A stretch of DNA of 64,000 nucleotides from Virgibacillus halodenitrificans JCM 12304 (GCF_001310895.1 NZ_BAZS01000005.1:1-64000); one strand, 5' to 3'; shown: positions 36,033-45,104, numbered from the stretch's first letter. The notes: generated from the letters alone by a model not told the origin. Numbers and translations: made by a program.

Positions 36033-37510
36033 TGTTGCATCTTGAACAAGTTGCAGGAGGGTATGATGCAGAACCGATTGTCCAGGACATTCATTTTTCT
36101 GTAGGCAAAGGAGAGTTCTTCGGTATTTTAGGACCGAATGGAAGTGGCAAAACAACATTATTAAAAATGATTAGTGGATTGCTGCCCTGTATAGAGGGTT
36201 CCATATCAATTGGCGAGCAACATATAAGTGATTTCTCACGGAAGGAGCTTGCCAAAAAAATGGCTGTCCTGCCACAGCTTACTTCACATGCCTTCCCATA
36301 TACCGTTAAGGAAACAGTAGCGTTAGGGAGGTATGCACATCATAAAGGGCTCTTCCAGACATGGACAGCAGCTGATGAACAGGTGGTTCAGGAAGTAATG
36401 CAGCAGACAAAAATTGTTTCCTTTCAGGATCAATCGGTGCAGGAGCTCTCTGGTGGTGAGCAGCAACGGGTGTTTTTGGCACAGGCATTGGCCCAGGAAC
36501 CGGAAATACTGTTGCTTGATGAACCGACAAATCATTTGGATTTAGCCTATCAAAAGGAATTATTGGATTTACTGAAGCAAAGGGCAATCGAGCAAAAGCT
36601 AACCGTTATTTCTATTTTTCATGATGTAAATCTGGCAAGCTTGTATTGTGATCGGTTGCTATTATTATCACAAGGAAAGACAATGGCTTTACACGCACCG
36701 GATGGAGTTGTGACCGAAGCGATGTTGAAGGATGTTTATCGAACAGATATTAAAAAGCATGCACATCCAACGATAGCGAAGCCACAAATGCATCTTGTGC
36801 CTAAATATGAGGATAAGACGAATCATCAGGTTATCATCAATGCTTCTATGCTTGAATGCAGGGAGGATCACATTGCTTTGCGTTCTCCGAAACCGCTACG
36901 TACGCTTTCTTCCGGTGTATGTGGAGCAGGAATTGGTTGGTATCAGCAGTTTGTGAATCGTCATGTTTCCAAGGACTATGATTGTTCAGATCATTATGAG
37001 GATATGCATGCCTACTTGGAAAAGCATGGATTTGATACATCACAAACAGTTGGTATGATGACTGCTGTTCAATTAAAGGACGCAGCTTATGGAAGCTGGG
37101 AAAAAGAGAACTTTTCGTTGTTAACGGTAGTAACAGCAGGTGTCGGTAACGCGACGGATAGTACAGCAGTAAAGGCAGCTACTACTCCTGTTCCTCAAGG
37201 GACGATTAACACTTGGATTTTTATAAATGGAAAGCTATCTGAAGAAGCATTTATTCAGGCTGTGATTACAGCAACTGAGGCAAAGGCAAAAGTGCTTCAA
37301 GAGTTGGATATTCGGGATAAACGTACAAATACAGTTGCTACGGGAACCTCAACAGACAGTATATTGATTGCTGCAACACAATCAGGTGCAGATTTGCCCT
37401 ATGCGGGAACAGCAACAGAGCTTGGAGAATTGATCGGAAAGAGTGTGTATACAGAAACAAAAAAAGCACTCAAAAATTATAAAAAGAGGGGAAATTATGA
37501 TTCTGCATAA
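36032..37510 (+). CDS. btuD-cbiZ: Corrinoid ABC ATPase fused to adenosylcobinamide amidohydrolase
   Basis: 492 aa. Residues 1-245 are a complete ABC ATPase: Walker A GPNGSGKTT, signature LSGGEQQR, Walker B ILLLDEPTNHLDL, H-loop IFHDVN. About 265-490 is CbiZ, which hydrolyses adenosylcobinamide to cobyric acid and aminopropanol so that the nucleotide loop can be rebuilt. The CbiZ part shows LSSGVCGAGIGWYQQFVNRHV, LLTVVTAGVGNATDS and TDSILIAATQSG. The fusion joins import to the first remodelling step. It overlaps cbiB by 14 bases. Confidence 0.93.
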   Translation: MLHLEQVAGGYDAEPIVQDIHFSVGKGEFFGILGPNGSGKTTLLKMISGLLPCIEGSISIGEQHISDFSRKELAKKMAVLPQLTSHAFPYTVKETVALGRYAHHKGLFQTWTAADEQVVQEVMQQTKIVSFQDQSVQELSGGEQQRVFLAQALAQEPEILLLDEPTNHLDLAYQKELLDLLKQRAIEQKLTVISIFHDVNLASLYCDRLLLLSQGKTMALHAPDGVVTEAMLKDVYRTDIKKHAHPTIAKPQMHLVPKYEDKTNHQVIINASMLECREDHIALRSPKPLRTLSSGVCGAGIGWYQQFVNRHVSKDYDCSDHYEDMHAYLEKHGFDTSQTVGMMTAVQLKDAAYGSWEKENFSLLTVVTAGVGNATDSTAVKAATTPVPQGTINTWIFINGKLSEEAFIQAVITATEAKAKVLQELDIRDKRTNTVATGTSTDSILIAATQSGADLPYAGTATELGELIGKSVYTETKKALKNYKKRGNYDSA

Positions 37511-38462
37511 CTTACTTAGCATCACATTTGCCCTGATTATTGACCGGCTCATTGGCGATCCACCAACATGGCCACATCCGGTGAAAATGATTGGCTCGCT
37601 TATTTTGCGGCTGGAGCGATTTCTTAACGAAGGAAAACATCGGAAAGCAAAGGGAATCGTCCTGCTCGTACTTATTTTAGTAATCGTATTCCTTGTTACA
37701 TGGGGCATTGTCCTGGCTGCTTATCAGATACATAGTATTTTAGGGATCGCCGTAGAAGCAATGCTTATTGCTACAACGATTGCTCAAAAAGGTTTGAAGG
37801 AAGCTGCGCTTGGTGTTTATCAACCACTGAAGGATGGCAACATGGAGAAGGCGAAGCAGCGTGTCTCTATGATTGTTGGCAGAGACACAGCGAATCTTGA
37901 TGAAGGTGAAATTACGAGAGCTACAGTGGAGACGGTGGCAGAAAACTGTAGTGATGGTATTACTGCACCACTATTTTGGGCATGTATTGGTGGTGCACCG
38001 CTGGCCATGGCGTATCGTGCAGTGAATACATGTGACTCCATGGTTGGGTATAAAAATGATCAGTATCTTTATTTTGGCTGGGCTTCGGCCCGTTTTGATG
38101 ATGTTGTAAACTGGATCCCCAGCAGATTAACAGGCTTTTGCATGATGATGGCCAATCGTTCAAACATACTATTAAAAAGACAGGCATTATCGCAGCTTAG
38201 ACAGGAAGCGAAGAAGCATCCAAGCCCAAACAGTGGCTGGGGAGAAGCAGCTGTAGCAATCCTTCTCGGTGTCCAGCTTGGTGGTGTGAATTATTATAAA
38301 GGAATAAAATCGGAGCGTGAACGGATGGGACAAGCCATTCACCAACTGCAAAAAGAACATATTATACAGACGAATCGCATCATGACACATACGGTTTGGC
38401 TGTTTTTTATCTTGTTATGGATAGGAGGGGGCTGCATTGTACTTACCAGCACATGGAGCTAA
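37497..38462 (+). CDS. cbiB: Adenosylcobinamide-phosphate synthase
   Basis: 321 aa membrane enzyme that joins aminopropanol phosphate to adenosylcobyric acid. Signatures are ALIIDRLIGDPPTWPHPVKMIG at the N-terminus, ATVETVAENCSDGITAPLFWACIGGAPLAMAYRAVNTCDSMVGY in the core and PNSGWGEAA in the second half. Complete length for CbiB/CobD. The ATG at 37497 follows AGAGGGGAAATT. It overlaps the next gene by 26 bases. Confidence 0.95.
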   Translation: MILHNLLSITFALIIDRLIGDPPTWPHPVKMIGSLILRLERFLNEGKHRKAKGIVLLVLILVIVFLVTWGIVLAAYQIHSILGIAVEAMLIATTIAQKGLKEAALGVYQPLKDGNMEKAKQRVSMIVGRDTANLDEGEITRATVETVAENCSDGITAPLFWACIGGAPLAMAYRAVNTCDSMVGYKNDQYLYFGWASARFDDVVNWIPSRLTGFCMMMANRSNILLKRQALSQLRQEAKKHPSPNSGWGEAAVAILLGVQLGGVNYYKGIKSERERMGQAIHQLQKEHIIQTNRIMTHTVWLFFILLWIGGGCIVLTSTWS

Positions 38463-39513
38463 CACACAGCATGTTTATGAGGCGCTAGGAATGGAAGCAC
38501 CAGACAACGTTATTGATTTCAGTGTAAATACCAATCCATTAGGCACGCCAGCTTCCATTCAAGCATGTTGGCAGGAATGGCTGCAAGCGGTGTATGATTA
38601 TCCAGATCCGCATTTTGCCGAATTGAAGCAACAAATAGCCAGGAAGGAAAAGATAGAGCCTGCAAGCCTGTTACCAGGAAATGGCGCTGCTGAGCTGATT
38701 ACATTGATCGCCCGTTTTCTTCATGGTAAAAACGTTCTTATTGCCCAGCCGGCTTTTTCGGAATACGAAACGGCATGCCGCGTTGAGGATTGTAATATTT
38801 CCTATTATCAGCTTAAACCACCGGCTTTTACATTGGATAAAGAAGTACTACATAAGAAGTTACAAGCTGCAGACGCAGTGTTCTTTTGTAATCCGAATAA
38901 TCCGACCGGAATCGCATTTGATCAACATGTAATGAATTGGCTAATAGAAGCATGTGAGGAAGCAAAAACATTGCTGATCCTGGATGAAGCTTTTTATGAT
39001 TTTGTTAGTCCACCTGCCACAGCTATTCAGAAAGCCAGTAATTCCCCATATTTACTCGTTCTTCGTTCGCTTACAAAGATGTACCATATTGCCGGGTTAC
39101 GTCTCGGCTATCTTGTCGGACATCCGGAAGTGGTGGAGCAAATCGGTAAACGGCAGCCTCACTGGGCACTCAATGGTATCGCATTAAAAGCAGGAGTTGC
39201 TTGCCTTCTGGAGCAGGAACATGTGAAGGATACGACCAATTTCATTACAAAAGAAAGAGATAGAGTGTTTCATTTTCTTCAGCGATCCGATTATATCCAT
39301 AGCGCTTCTGCAGTAAATTTTTATTTGCTGAAGGATCCAGCAGCTGCATCACAAGAAAGCTTATATTATTTTTTATTAGAAAAAGGACTTGTATTAAGAC
39401 ATACATATAATTTCCCTGGTTTGGAGGGGAATTGGCTCCGTGCAGCAGTGAAGAAGGAAGCAGAAAACAATCAATTGATGGAGGCTCTCGTACAATGGAA
39501 GAAGGAAGAATGA
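38437..39513 (+). CDS. cobD: L-threonine-O-3-phosphate decarboxylase
   Basis: 358 aa PLP enzyme (aminotransferase class I/II fold) that makes (R)-1-amino-2-propanol phosphate for CbiB. It opens HGANTQHVYEALG and continues DFSVNTNPLGTP and PGNGAAELI. FFCNPNNPTGIAF and the PLP-lysine motif LRSLTKMYHIAGLRLGY follow. The N-terminus is that of CobD rather than HisC, and context supports it. TTG start; translationally coupled to cobU by an ATGA overlap. Confidence 0.92.
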   Translation: MYLPAHGANTQHVYEALGMEAPDNVIDFSVNTNPLGTPASIQACWQEWLQAVYDYPDPHFAELKQQIARKEKIEPASLLPGNGAAELITLIARFLHGKNVLIAQPAFSEYETACRVEDCNISYYQLKPPAFTLDKEVLHKKLQAADAVFFCNPNNPTGIAFDQHVMNWLIEACEEAKTLLILDEAFYDFVSPPATAIQKASNSPYLLVLRSLTKMYHIAGLRLGYLVGHPEVVEQIGKRQPHWALNGIALKAGVACLLEQEHVKDTTNFITKERDRVFHFLQRSDYIHSASAVNFYLLKDPAAASQESLYYFLLEKGLVLRHTYNFPGLEGNWLRAAVKKEAENNQLMEALVQWKKEE

Positions 39514-40058
39514 TTCTCATTTCCGGCGGCGTACGTAGTGGCAAAAGTTCATTTGCAGAAAAAATCGCAACAGATCTACATTTGCAATCACCAAACACAA
39601 AACTCCATTATATTGCTTGTGGTGTGGCATCAGATAAGGAAATGACGGAGCGTATTTTACGGCATCAGAAGGACAGGCATGCTTCCGATGTATATTGGGA
39701 GACATGGGAATGTGCATATGATGTGTATGAAATTGCTTCTTCATTTGGAAAGAAAGATATTTTGGTACTGGATTGTGTAACAACACTACTTAATAATTAT
39801 TTATTCCTGAGAAAAATGGAAGATGCAGAGCAAGTGATTCAGCAAATTTGGAAAGATGTAAGCAATTTACGAAAAACAGGCGCAGCCATCATTCTCGTAT
39901 CCAATGAGGTTGTTCACGAGATTCCTTCCTCCACCGAGCTTGTTCAGCGCTATCAATATATTCTTGGCAAGCTGCACCAACAAATTGTCGGGGAGGCGGA
40001 TAGCGCTTATCTCGTAGAAGCAGGGATCCCTGTCTGCATGAAAGGAGAAAAAAGATGA
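39510..40058 (+). CDS. cobU: Adenosylcobinamide kinase / guanylyltransferase
   Basis: 182 aa. P-loop SGGVRSGKSSFAEK at the N-terminus; RILRHQKDRH carries the His that is guanylylated; VLDCVTTLLNN and IILVSNEVVHEIPSS complete the family signature. It phosphorylates adenosylcobinamide and converts it to the GDP form for CobS. The ATG at 39510 follows GGAAGAAGGAAGA. The end overlaps cobQ by four bases. Confidence 0.93.
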   Translation: MILISGGVRSGKSSFAEKIATDLHLQSPNTKLHYIACGVASDKEMTERILRHQKDRHASDVYWETWECAYDVYEIASSFGKKDILVLDCVTTLLNNYLFLRKMEDAEQVIQQIWKDVSNLRKTGAAIILVSNEVVHEIPSSTELVQRYQYILGKLHQQIVGEADSAYLVEAGIPVCMKGEKR

Positions 40059-40896
40059 AAGGAATCATGATTCAAGGAACAGCATCCAATGTAGGGAAAA
40101 GTTTGCTTGCAACGGCGCTGTGCCGGTTATATGTAAATAAAGGTTATGCTGTCGCTCCTTTCAAGGCCCAGAACATGTCCAGTTTTACGATCCCATTGGG
40201 AGAGGATATAGAAATGAGTATTGCTCAATTTCAGCAGGCACAGGCGGCTAAAATTGAGCCTTCTGTATATATGAATCCAATTGTCTTAAAACCATATCCG
40301 CAGCAAGAAACAGAAGTACTATTTTTGGGAAAAGCTCAAGGAAAGCTTCAAGGAAGTACGTTTAAGTCGGTATATTATGATCGTGCAAAACAAGCCGTTC
40401 AAACAGGCCTATCTGAACTGGAGAAGAAGTATGATCTGTTGGTGATCGAAGGAGCAGGCAGTCCTGTAGAAATGAATTTAAAGGACCGGGACCTTGCGAA
40501 TATGGCGATTGCCGAGCTGGCTGATGTTCCTGTTATTTTGGTTGCAGATATTGACAGAGGCGGGGCTTTTGCAAGCATTGTAGGCACACTGGAGCTGCTG
40601 GCACCTGAAGAAAGGAAACGAGTGAAGGGATTAATTATTAATAAATTTCATGGTGATATGACCACCTTTTCTTCTGGCAGAGAGTGGATCGAACGACATA
40701 CAGGGTTACCTGTACTTGGGGTAATTCCTGGTTTAATGCATCACATCAAGGAGGAAGATGAGCTTGGTGCAAATGGTGAGCAGAAATCCGGCATGCTGCA
40801 GAGGAGGATTATGAGGAACTTGCTGCTCAAGTGGAAAAATATATTGATTGGCAAAAGCTATTAGCAATCAGTCTGGGTGAAAATCATGCTTACTAG
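40055..40896 (+). pseudogene. cobQ: Cobyric acid synthase CobQ with the glutaminase domain deleted
   Basis: Intact CobQ is about 500 aa: an N-terminal ATP-dependent (DTBS-like) domain and a C-terminal glutamine amidotransferase. Here the N-terminal domain is present (GTASNVGKSLLATALCR, PFKAQNMS, LVIEGAGSPVEMNL, VADIDRGGAFASIVGT, GVIPGLMHHIKEEDEL). The protein then shifts after GEQKSG and stops at 40864. In another frame the true CobQ-like tail (AAEEDYEELAAQVEKYIDWQKLLAIS) is still readable to 40896. So an internal stretch of about 200 codons was lost. It should not amidate, but salvage through CbiZ does not need this step. Confidence 0.88.
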
Positions 40897-41686
40897 ACTG
40901 AAAGATATCTTTATTGGCATCGGGATTAATTTGCAATTTTTTACGACCATCCCCTTACGCAGAGAGCTACCAATGGAGCAGAAGCATTTATCGTATGCAT
41001 TATATAGTTTTCCGTTGCTGGGGCTTATCCAAGGGAGTATTTACGCACTATTTTTATTCATCGCACAAACTCTCCCTTTATCGGACATACTAGTGGCACT
41101 TGTTTTATGGCTCGTCCTCATTGCTTTATCTGGGGGTATCCATTTAGATGGTTGGATCGATACAAGTGATGCCTACTTTTCTTTTCGGGAAAAAGAAAAA
41201 CGCTTAGAGATTATGAAGGATCCACGTGTTGGCGCATTTGGTGTCCTTTCTATCATCGTGTTTCTGTTCGTTCGATTTATTGTTTTATATGAATTAATTG
41301 GTTTTAACGAAAAAATATATGTATGGGTCATACTCATTCCTTTTCTTGGTAAAATGATATTAGGTGCATATCTACAAGCATTGCCTGCAGCAAGAGAGTC
41401 AGGAATGGCTTCCTTTTTCAAGCAAGGGGCCAGGAAAGGCATTTGGCTTGCTTACGTTCTCTTTCTTTTATTAATGGGTCTGTTTCTTCTGTTTTATGCT
41501 AAAGAATTGCTTTTAGGCTATGGCATTTTGGTTCTTACGCTTGTCCTGCTAGGCTATGGCATTGCTGGAAAATTAGTGAACAATTTCGGAGGTATCACTG
41601 GTGATACGTTGGGTGCAAGCTCAGAAGGGATGGAATTGGCTTTATGGATAATGGTGTTGCTGTTACACTCTTTCGCCATGGTGTGA
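40886..41686 (+). CDS. cobS: Adenosylcobinamide-GDP ribazoletransferase
   Basis: 266 aa, about seven transmembrane helices. It joins adenosylcobinamide-GDP to alpha-ribazole(-phosphate) at the membrane. Signatures are NLQFFTTIPL near the start, GGIHLDGWIDTSDAYFSFREKEKRLEIMKDPRVGAFGVL (the metal-binding DGxxDxxDA-like site) and NNFGGITGDTLGASSEGMEL near the end. The ATG at 40886 overlaps the cobQ remnant tail. It overlaps cobC by 43 bases. Confidence 0.94.
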   Translation: MLTRLKDIFIGIGINLQFFTTIPLRRELPMEQKHLSYALYSFPLLGLIQGSIYALFLFIAQTLPLSDILVALVLWLVLIALSGGIHLDGWIDTSDAYFSFREKEKRLEIMKDPRVGAFGVLSIIVFLFVRFIVLYELIGFNEKIYVWVILIPFLGKMILGAYLQALPAARESGMASFFKQGARKGIWLAYVLFLLLMGLFLLFYAKELLLGYGILVLTLVLLGYGIAGKLVNNFGGITGDTLGASSEGMELALWIMVLLLHSFAMV

Positions 41687-42270
41687 CACAAGCAAATCTT
41701 GAAAAAAGGTATTTGGGCTGGAGTGATCCACCGATTACAACGGAAGCGAAACAAAAGCTTACGGACATAGCTGATGCTTTACCGAGGTTTGATCTCTGTG
41801 TAACAAGTGACTTAAGACGTTGCAGGGAAACAGCAGACTGCCTCGCGCCAAATGTACCTACACTTGAAAGAAAAGCATTCCGTGAGCTGCATTTTGGTGA
41901 ATGGGAAATGCAAACATATGAGACCCTCTGCCATGTAACAGTATATCGTGAGTGGATCGATCATCCTTTTAAGATGAAGCCACCTGGGGGAGAGCATTTT
42001 GCGGAATTGGAAGAACGCGTTGCGGCAGGTTGGACACTTTTAAGGGAACAGATCGATAAGGAACAGCATCGCGAAACTCTGTTAGTAACACATGGTGGGG
42101 TGATCCGTCTGTTATTATCAACCTTCACACGTGAAAAGAAACATTTTTGGGAATGGCATGTAGCCCATCAGCGTGGATTAAGACTTTTTTGGAATATGGC
42201 GGATTGGAAGGAGGGTAAGCAATGCACTTCGTTACAGGAGGTGCCTATAACGGAAAGCGAAAATGGGTGA
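41644..42270 (+). CDS. cobC: Alpha-ribazole phosphatase (phosphoglycerate-mutase family)
   Basis: 208 aa histidine phosphatase. Catalytic LFRHGVTQ (RHG) near residue 11, ELHFGEWEMQTYE and LLVTHGGVIRLLLS with the second His. It removes the 5' phosphate from alpha-ribazole phosphate or from cobalamin phosphate. The start lies within the end of cobS. It overlaps the following gene by 49 bases. Confidence 0.88.
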   Translation: MDNGVAVTLFRHGVTQANLEKRYLGWSDPPITTEAKQKLTDIADALPRFDLCVTSDLRRCRETADCLAPNVPTLERKAFRELHFGEWEMQTYETLCHVTVYREWIDHPFKMKPPGGEHFAELEERVAAGWTLLREQIDKEQHRETLLVTHGGVIRLLLSTFTREKKHFWEWHVAHQRGLRLFWNMADWKEGKQCTSLQEVPITESENG

Positions 42271-42653
42271 AAAAGCATTACCCTATTACATCCTATTGGT
42301 GCTCTGCCTATGATAGTGCTCGTTTGGAAGCCCCTTTAGAAGCAGAGAATCTCCTTGTCGTCGTACTAGAGGGAGTGGAGCAATGGGTAGGTAGGCTGCT
42401 GGATGAAGAGACAACGCCTTCAGCGATTCGTGAAAAGATGGCCCAAGAGATTCAAGCATGGCTGGAGTGGGAAAAGGCAAATGACAAACGAAAGCTCATC
42501 ATCATCGGAACAGATATTACCAAAGGCATTGTCCCAATAGAAAAACGTGACAGATTGTGGCGGGATGCAGTAGGCTGGGTGTATCAGGATATAGCTGAAA
42601 GAGCAGAAAAGATGGATGTTATCTGGTATGGCGTGGCACAGCAACTGAAGTAA
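42222..42653 (+). CDS. CobU-like protein, second copy, reduced
   Basis: 143 aa. It starts MHFVTGGAYNGKRKW, a P-loop-like G-x4-GK as in CobU, and ends IIGTDITKGIVPIEKRDRLWRDAVGWVYQDIAERAEKMDVIWYGVAQQLK. That end matches the CobU C-terminus ('GxGVVPxxxxxRxFRDxxGxxNQxxA'). The His-containing HxxxR guanylylation segment of the full-length CobU is absent, so at most a kinase activity is expected. Full CobU lies 2 kb upstream; this one may be a specialised kinase or a decaying paralogue. Confidence 0.75.
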   Translation: MHFVTGGAYNGKRKWVKKHYPITSYWCSAYDSARLEAPLEAENLLVVVLEGVEQWVGRLLDEETTPSAIREKMAQEIQAWLEWEKANDKRKLIIIGTDITKGIVPIEKRDRLWRDAVGWVYQDIAERAEKMDVIWYGVAQQLK

Positions 42654-42686
42654 GGTTTTATACAATTAATAAAAGGAGTGTTATAT

Positions 42687-43274
42687 ATGCGATTATATAC
42701 AAAATCAGGGGATAAGGGTCAGACAAGTGTTATTGGAGGTAGACTGGATAAGGATGATATTCGAGTGGAAGCATATGGCACGATTGACGAATTGAATTCT
42801 TTCGTTGGCAAAGCGATCTGTGAATTAGATCAGAAGATGTTTAAGGATATTATCGATGATTTGGAAAAAATCCAACACGAACTGTTTGATTGTGGTTCCG
42901 AGCTTTCCAATATTAAAAAGGAAAGAGAGCATAAATTAACCGAAGAACCTATTACGTATATGGAAAATAAAATCGATGACTTTATTGAAGAAGCACCAGC
43001 ATTGGAGCGTTTCATTTTACCTGGAGGTTCAGATGCAGCCAGCACCATTCATATTTGCCGCACTGTTGCACGAAGAGCAGAACGAATGATTGTTACTTTG
43101 ATGAAAACAGAAGAAGGAGTTTCTCCAATTCCGTTAAAATATGTCAACAGACTGTCAGATTACTTTTTTGCTGTAGCACGAGTTATCAATGCCCGTCTGG
43201 AAATTCCGGATGTAGAATATATCCGAAGTGCTAAGGTTTTCTGTGGCAGCAATAAAAAGAAAAAAGAGGAATAG
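42687..43274 (+). CDS. pduO: Cob(I)yrinic acid a,c-diamide / cob(I)alamin adenosyltransferase, PduO type
   Basis: 195 aa. RLYTKSGDKGQTSVIGGRLDKDDIRVEAYGTIDELNSFVG is the ATP-binding N-terminus. FILPGGSDAASTIHICRTVARRAERMIV carries the conserved Arg/Glu region, and KYVNRLSDYFFAVARVIN closes it. It attaches the 5'-deoxyadenosyl group to cob(I)alamin or its precursors. The ATG at 42687 follows AAAAGGAGTG. Confidence 0.94.
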   Translation: MRLYTKSGDKGQTSVIGGRLDKDDIRVEAYGTIDELNSFVGKAICELDQKMFKDIIDDLEKIQHELFDCGSELSNIKKEREHKLTEEPITYMENKIDDFIEEAPALERFILPGGSDAASTIHICRTVARRAERMIVTLMKTEEGVSPIPLKYVNRLSDYFFAVARVINARLEIPDVEYIRSAKVFCGSNKKKKEE

Positions 43275-43288
43275 GAGCAGTTCTCAAC

Positions 43289-43993
43289 ATGAGTAATGCC
43301 ATTATTTTGCCTTTAACACCAAAACAAGAAATGGTGATTGCTTCTGATAATAGTGGGGCGATCGGAGAAAAAGAAATGGACGCGGTTCATGTTCCAAACA
43401 CAGTGGTAGCGCATTACGCATGCTGTGTTGCTATGATGGATTTACTAGCAGTCGGAGGCGAACCGCATGCTGTCGTCATGCAAAACTTTACAGATGAAGT
43501 AGCCTGGGATGCTTATCAGCTTGGAGTAAGACAGGTGATGGACGAACTGGATTATGATGCAATACCGATTACAGGAAGCACAGAAAGTAATTTTCCTGGA
43601 CTGCAATCCGGCCTGGGATTAACGGTGATTGGGAAACGATCTATTGGTGCAGCGCTAGATGTACTCTCTAAGCATGTGCGGTTTGCTGTAATTGGAGTGC
43701 CGTTGGTAGGAAATGAAGTGGTTGAACATGCTGACAAAATAGCACCACTTCGCTTATTTAAAAAACTTTGCGATATGGCTGTCGTAAAAGGTGTTGCGCC
43801 AGTTGGCTCTAAAGGCATTGCAGCAACCTGGCAAAAATGGACGAACAGAACCGCCGGCCATCTTAGCTGTGGGGAGGATATCATGAAATCAGCTGGTCCG
43901 GCAACGTGTTTTATTATTGCTTTTGAAAGGGAATATACCGAACTTGTCGAGAGCATTGCAGGGGCACATTATCATGAATTGATTGTTGAGTAG
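43289..43993 (+). CDS. cblS: Alpha-ribazole kinase (CblS-like, AIR-synthase fold)
   Basis: 234 aa PurM/ThiL-like protein. Signatures are VIASDNSGAIGEKEMDAVHVPNTVVAHYACCVAMMDLLAVGGEPHAVVM and GSTESNFPGLQSGLGLTVIG. In Listeria and Geobacillus the AIR-synthase-like protein CblS phosphorylates alpha-ribazole for cobalamin assembly. The position at the end of this cob operon strongly suggests the same role. No cblT transporter is next to it. ATG after AGGAGCAG; it is followed by a terminator. Confidence 0.75.
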   Translation: MSNAIILPLTPKQEMVIASDNSGAIGEKEMDAVHVPNTVVAHYACCVAMMDLLAVGGEPHAVVMQNFTDEVAWDAYQLGVRQVMDELDYDAIPITGSTESNFPGLQSGLGLTVIGKRSIGAALDVLSKHVRFAVIGVPLVGNEVVEHADKIAPLRLFKKLCDMAVVKGVAPVGSKGIAATWQKWTNRTAGHLSCGEDIMKSAGPATCFIIAFEREYTELVESIAGAHYHELIVE

Positions 43994-44103
43994 ATTTGGG
44001 GACGCGTGATTGAAGGGGATTTTAATCGGCTGCAGGCCAGGTTAATCCGCCGGAGAGCAAAACAATCCGCACTAATGTGAAATCAACATATAATAATACC
44101 CAT

Positions 44104-44147
44104 AAATCAAGGGCAACAATGATAAATTGTATGCCCTTGATTTTTAT
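44104..44147. terminator. Bidirectional terminator between cblS and msrA
   Basis: AAATCAAGGGCAACAAT pairs with ATTGTATGCCCTTGATTT, with T-rich tails on both strands. The roughly 110 bases before it show nothing that I accept as a gene. Confidence 0.85.
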
Positions 44148-44876
44148 TTATTTACTTAGCTTTTCCACAATTTCTTTATCCATTTCAATTGGATCAATCG
44201 CAAACTGATTTGCAGTGTTTAAGTTTATATGACAGTAACCATTTGGATTTTTTTCTAAATAATCCTGATGAAATTCTTCTGCCTTATAAAAGTTCTCCAG
44301 TGGCTGTGCTTCAGTTACAATGGTATCCTTATAATATTCCTGTTCGCGCTCGATTGCTGATTTTACCACTTTTTCTTCAGCCGGGTCAGTAAAGTAAATA
44401 CCTGTTCGATATTGAACCCCGACATCGTTTCCCTGCTTGTTTTTAGAGGTTGGATCAATGACCTGGAACAATCTGTCAATCAACGTATCCAAGGAAACAC
44501 GCTCTGGATCATACGTAACCTCTACCGTTTCAGCAAAATTCTGATCGCCTTTAATGACATCCTCGTAGCTTGGATTTTTACCCTTACCATTGGCATAACC
44601 AGAAACAACTTGAGATACCCCGTAAATGCGATTCATATATGCTTCCACACCCCAGAAGCAACCACCAGCAAAATAAATCTTTTTCAGGTCGCGTCCTTCG
44701 TATTCTAAGTGTTCATTAATATTTTTTACATCAGGTTTCAACATGTAACCATCTCCTTCTTCTGCAGGTTTGGGATCTGGATGATTATTCGTAGAACTAC
44801 CGAGAGACATTCCCGTGCATGCCGCAAGAAAAACACCGCAAAGCACAATGAAAAACAATTTAAAGGTAACATGCAT
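44148..44876 (-). CDS. msrA: Lipoprotein peptide-methionine (S)-S-oxide reductase MsrA
   Basis: 242 aa. A lipoprotein signal (LCGVFLAACTG, Cys near residue 17) and a linker of about 35 residues precede the MsrA domain. The catalytic motif is AGGCFWGVEAYMN (GCFWG); VVSGYANGKGKNPSYEDV and YRTGIYF follow. It reduces oxidised methionine in surface proteins. Most Bacillus MsrA proteins are cytoplasmic, so the lipoprotein form is notable. The ATG at 44876 follows AGAGGTG on the minus strand; the longer frame lacks an SD. Confidence 0.9.
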   Translation of the reverse strand: MHVTFKLFFIVLCGVFLAACTGMSLGSSTNNHPDPKPAEEGDGYMLKPDVKNINEHLEYEGRDLKKIYFAGGCFWGVEAYMNRIYGVSQVVSGYANGKGKNPSYEDVIKGDQNFAETVEVTYDPERVSLDTLIDRLFQVIDPTSKNKQGNDVGVQYRTGIYFTDPAEEKVVKSAIEREQEYYKDTIVTEAQPLENFYKAEEFHQDYLEKNPNGYCHINLNTANQFAIDPIEMDKEIVEKLSK

Positions 44877-45104
44877 ATGAGGCACCTCTTTTCTTAGAAT
44901 GGTAGAGCGCAAGTGGAAGAGCAATGTACGAAATTTTGGATGAGGATCTTTATTTCCTTTATAACACAGGAAAGACCGTAGTGATACCATTTTGCTTTAA
45001 AGGAGTGTCGTGGAATATTCTCTTCTTTAATAAAATATTGTATGATGGAAAGGAATACATACTATTACGAATGTACAAAATTTTCCTGAGAGGCAGGTTA
45101 GAAA

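Noticed and set aside
44008-44082. Short GTG frame (MIEGDFNRLQARL...) after cblS
   Set aside because: Twenty-four codons only, no family, and it sits between a stop and the operon terminator; judged chance.
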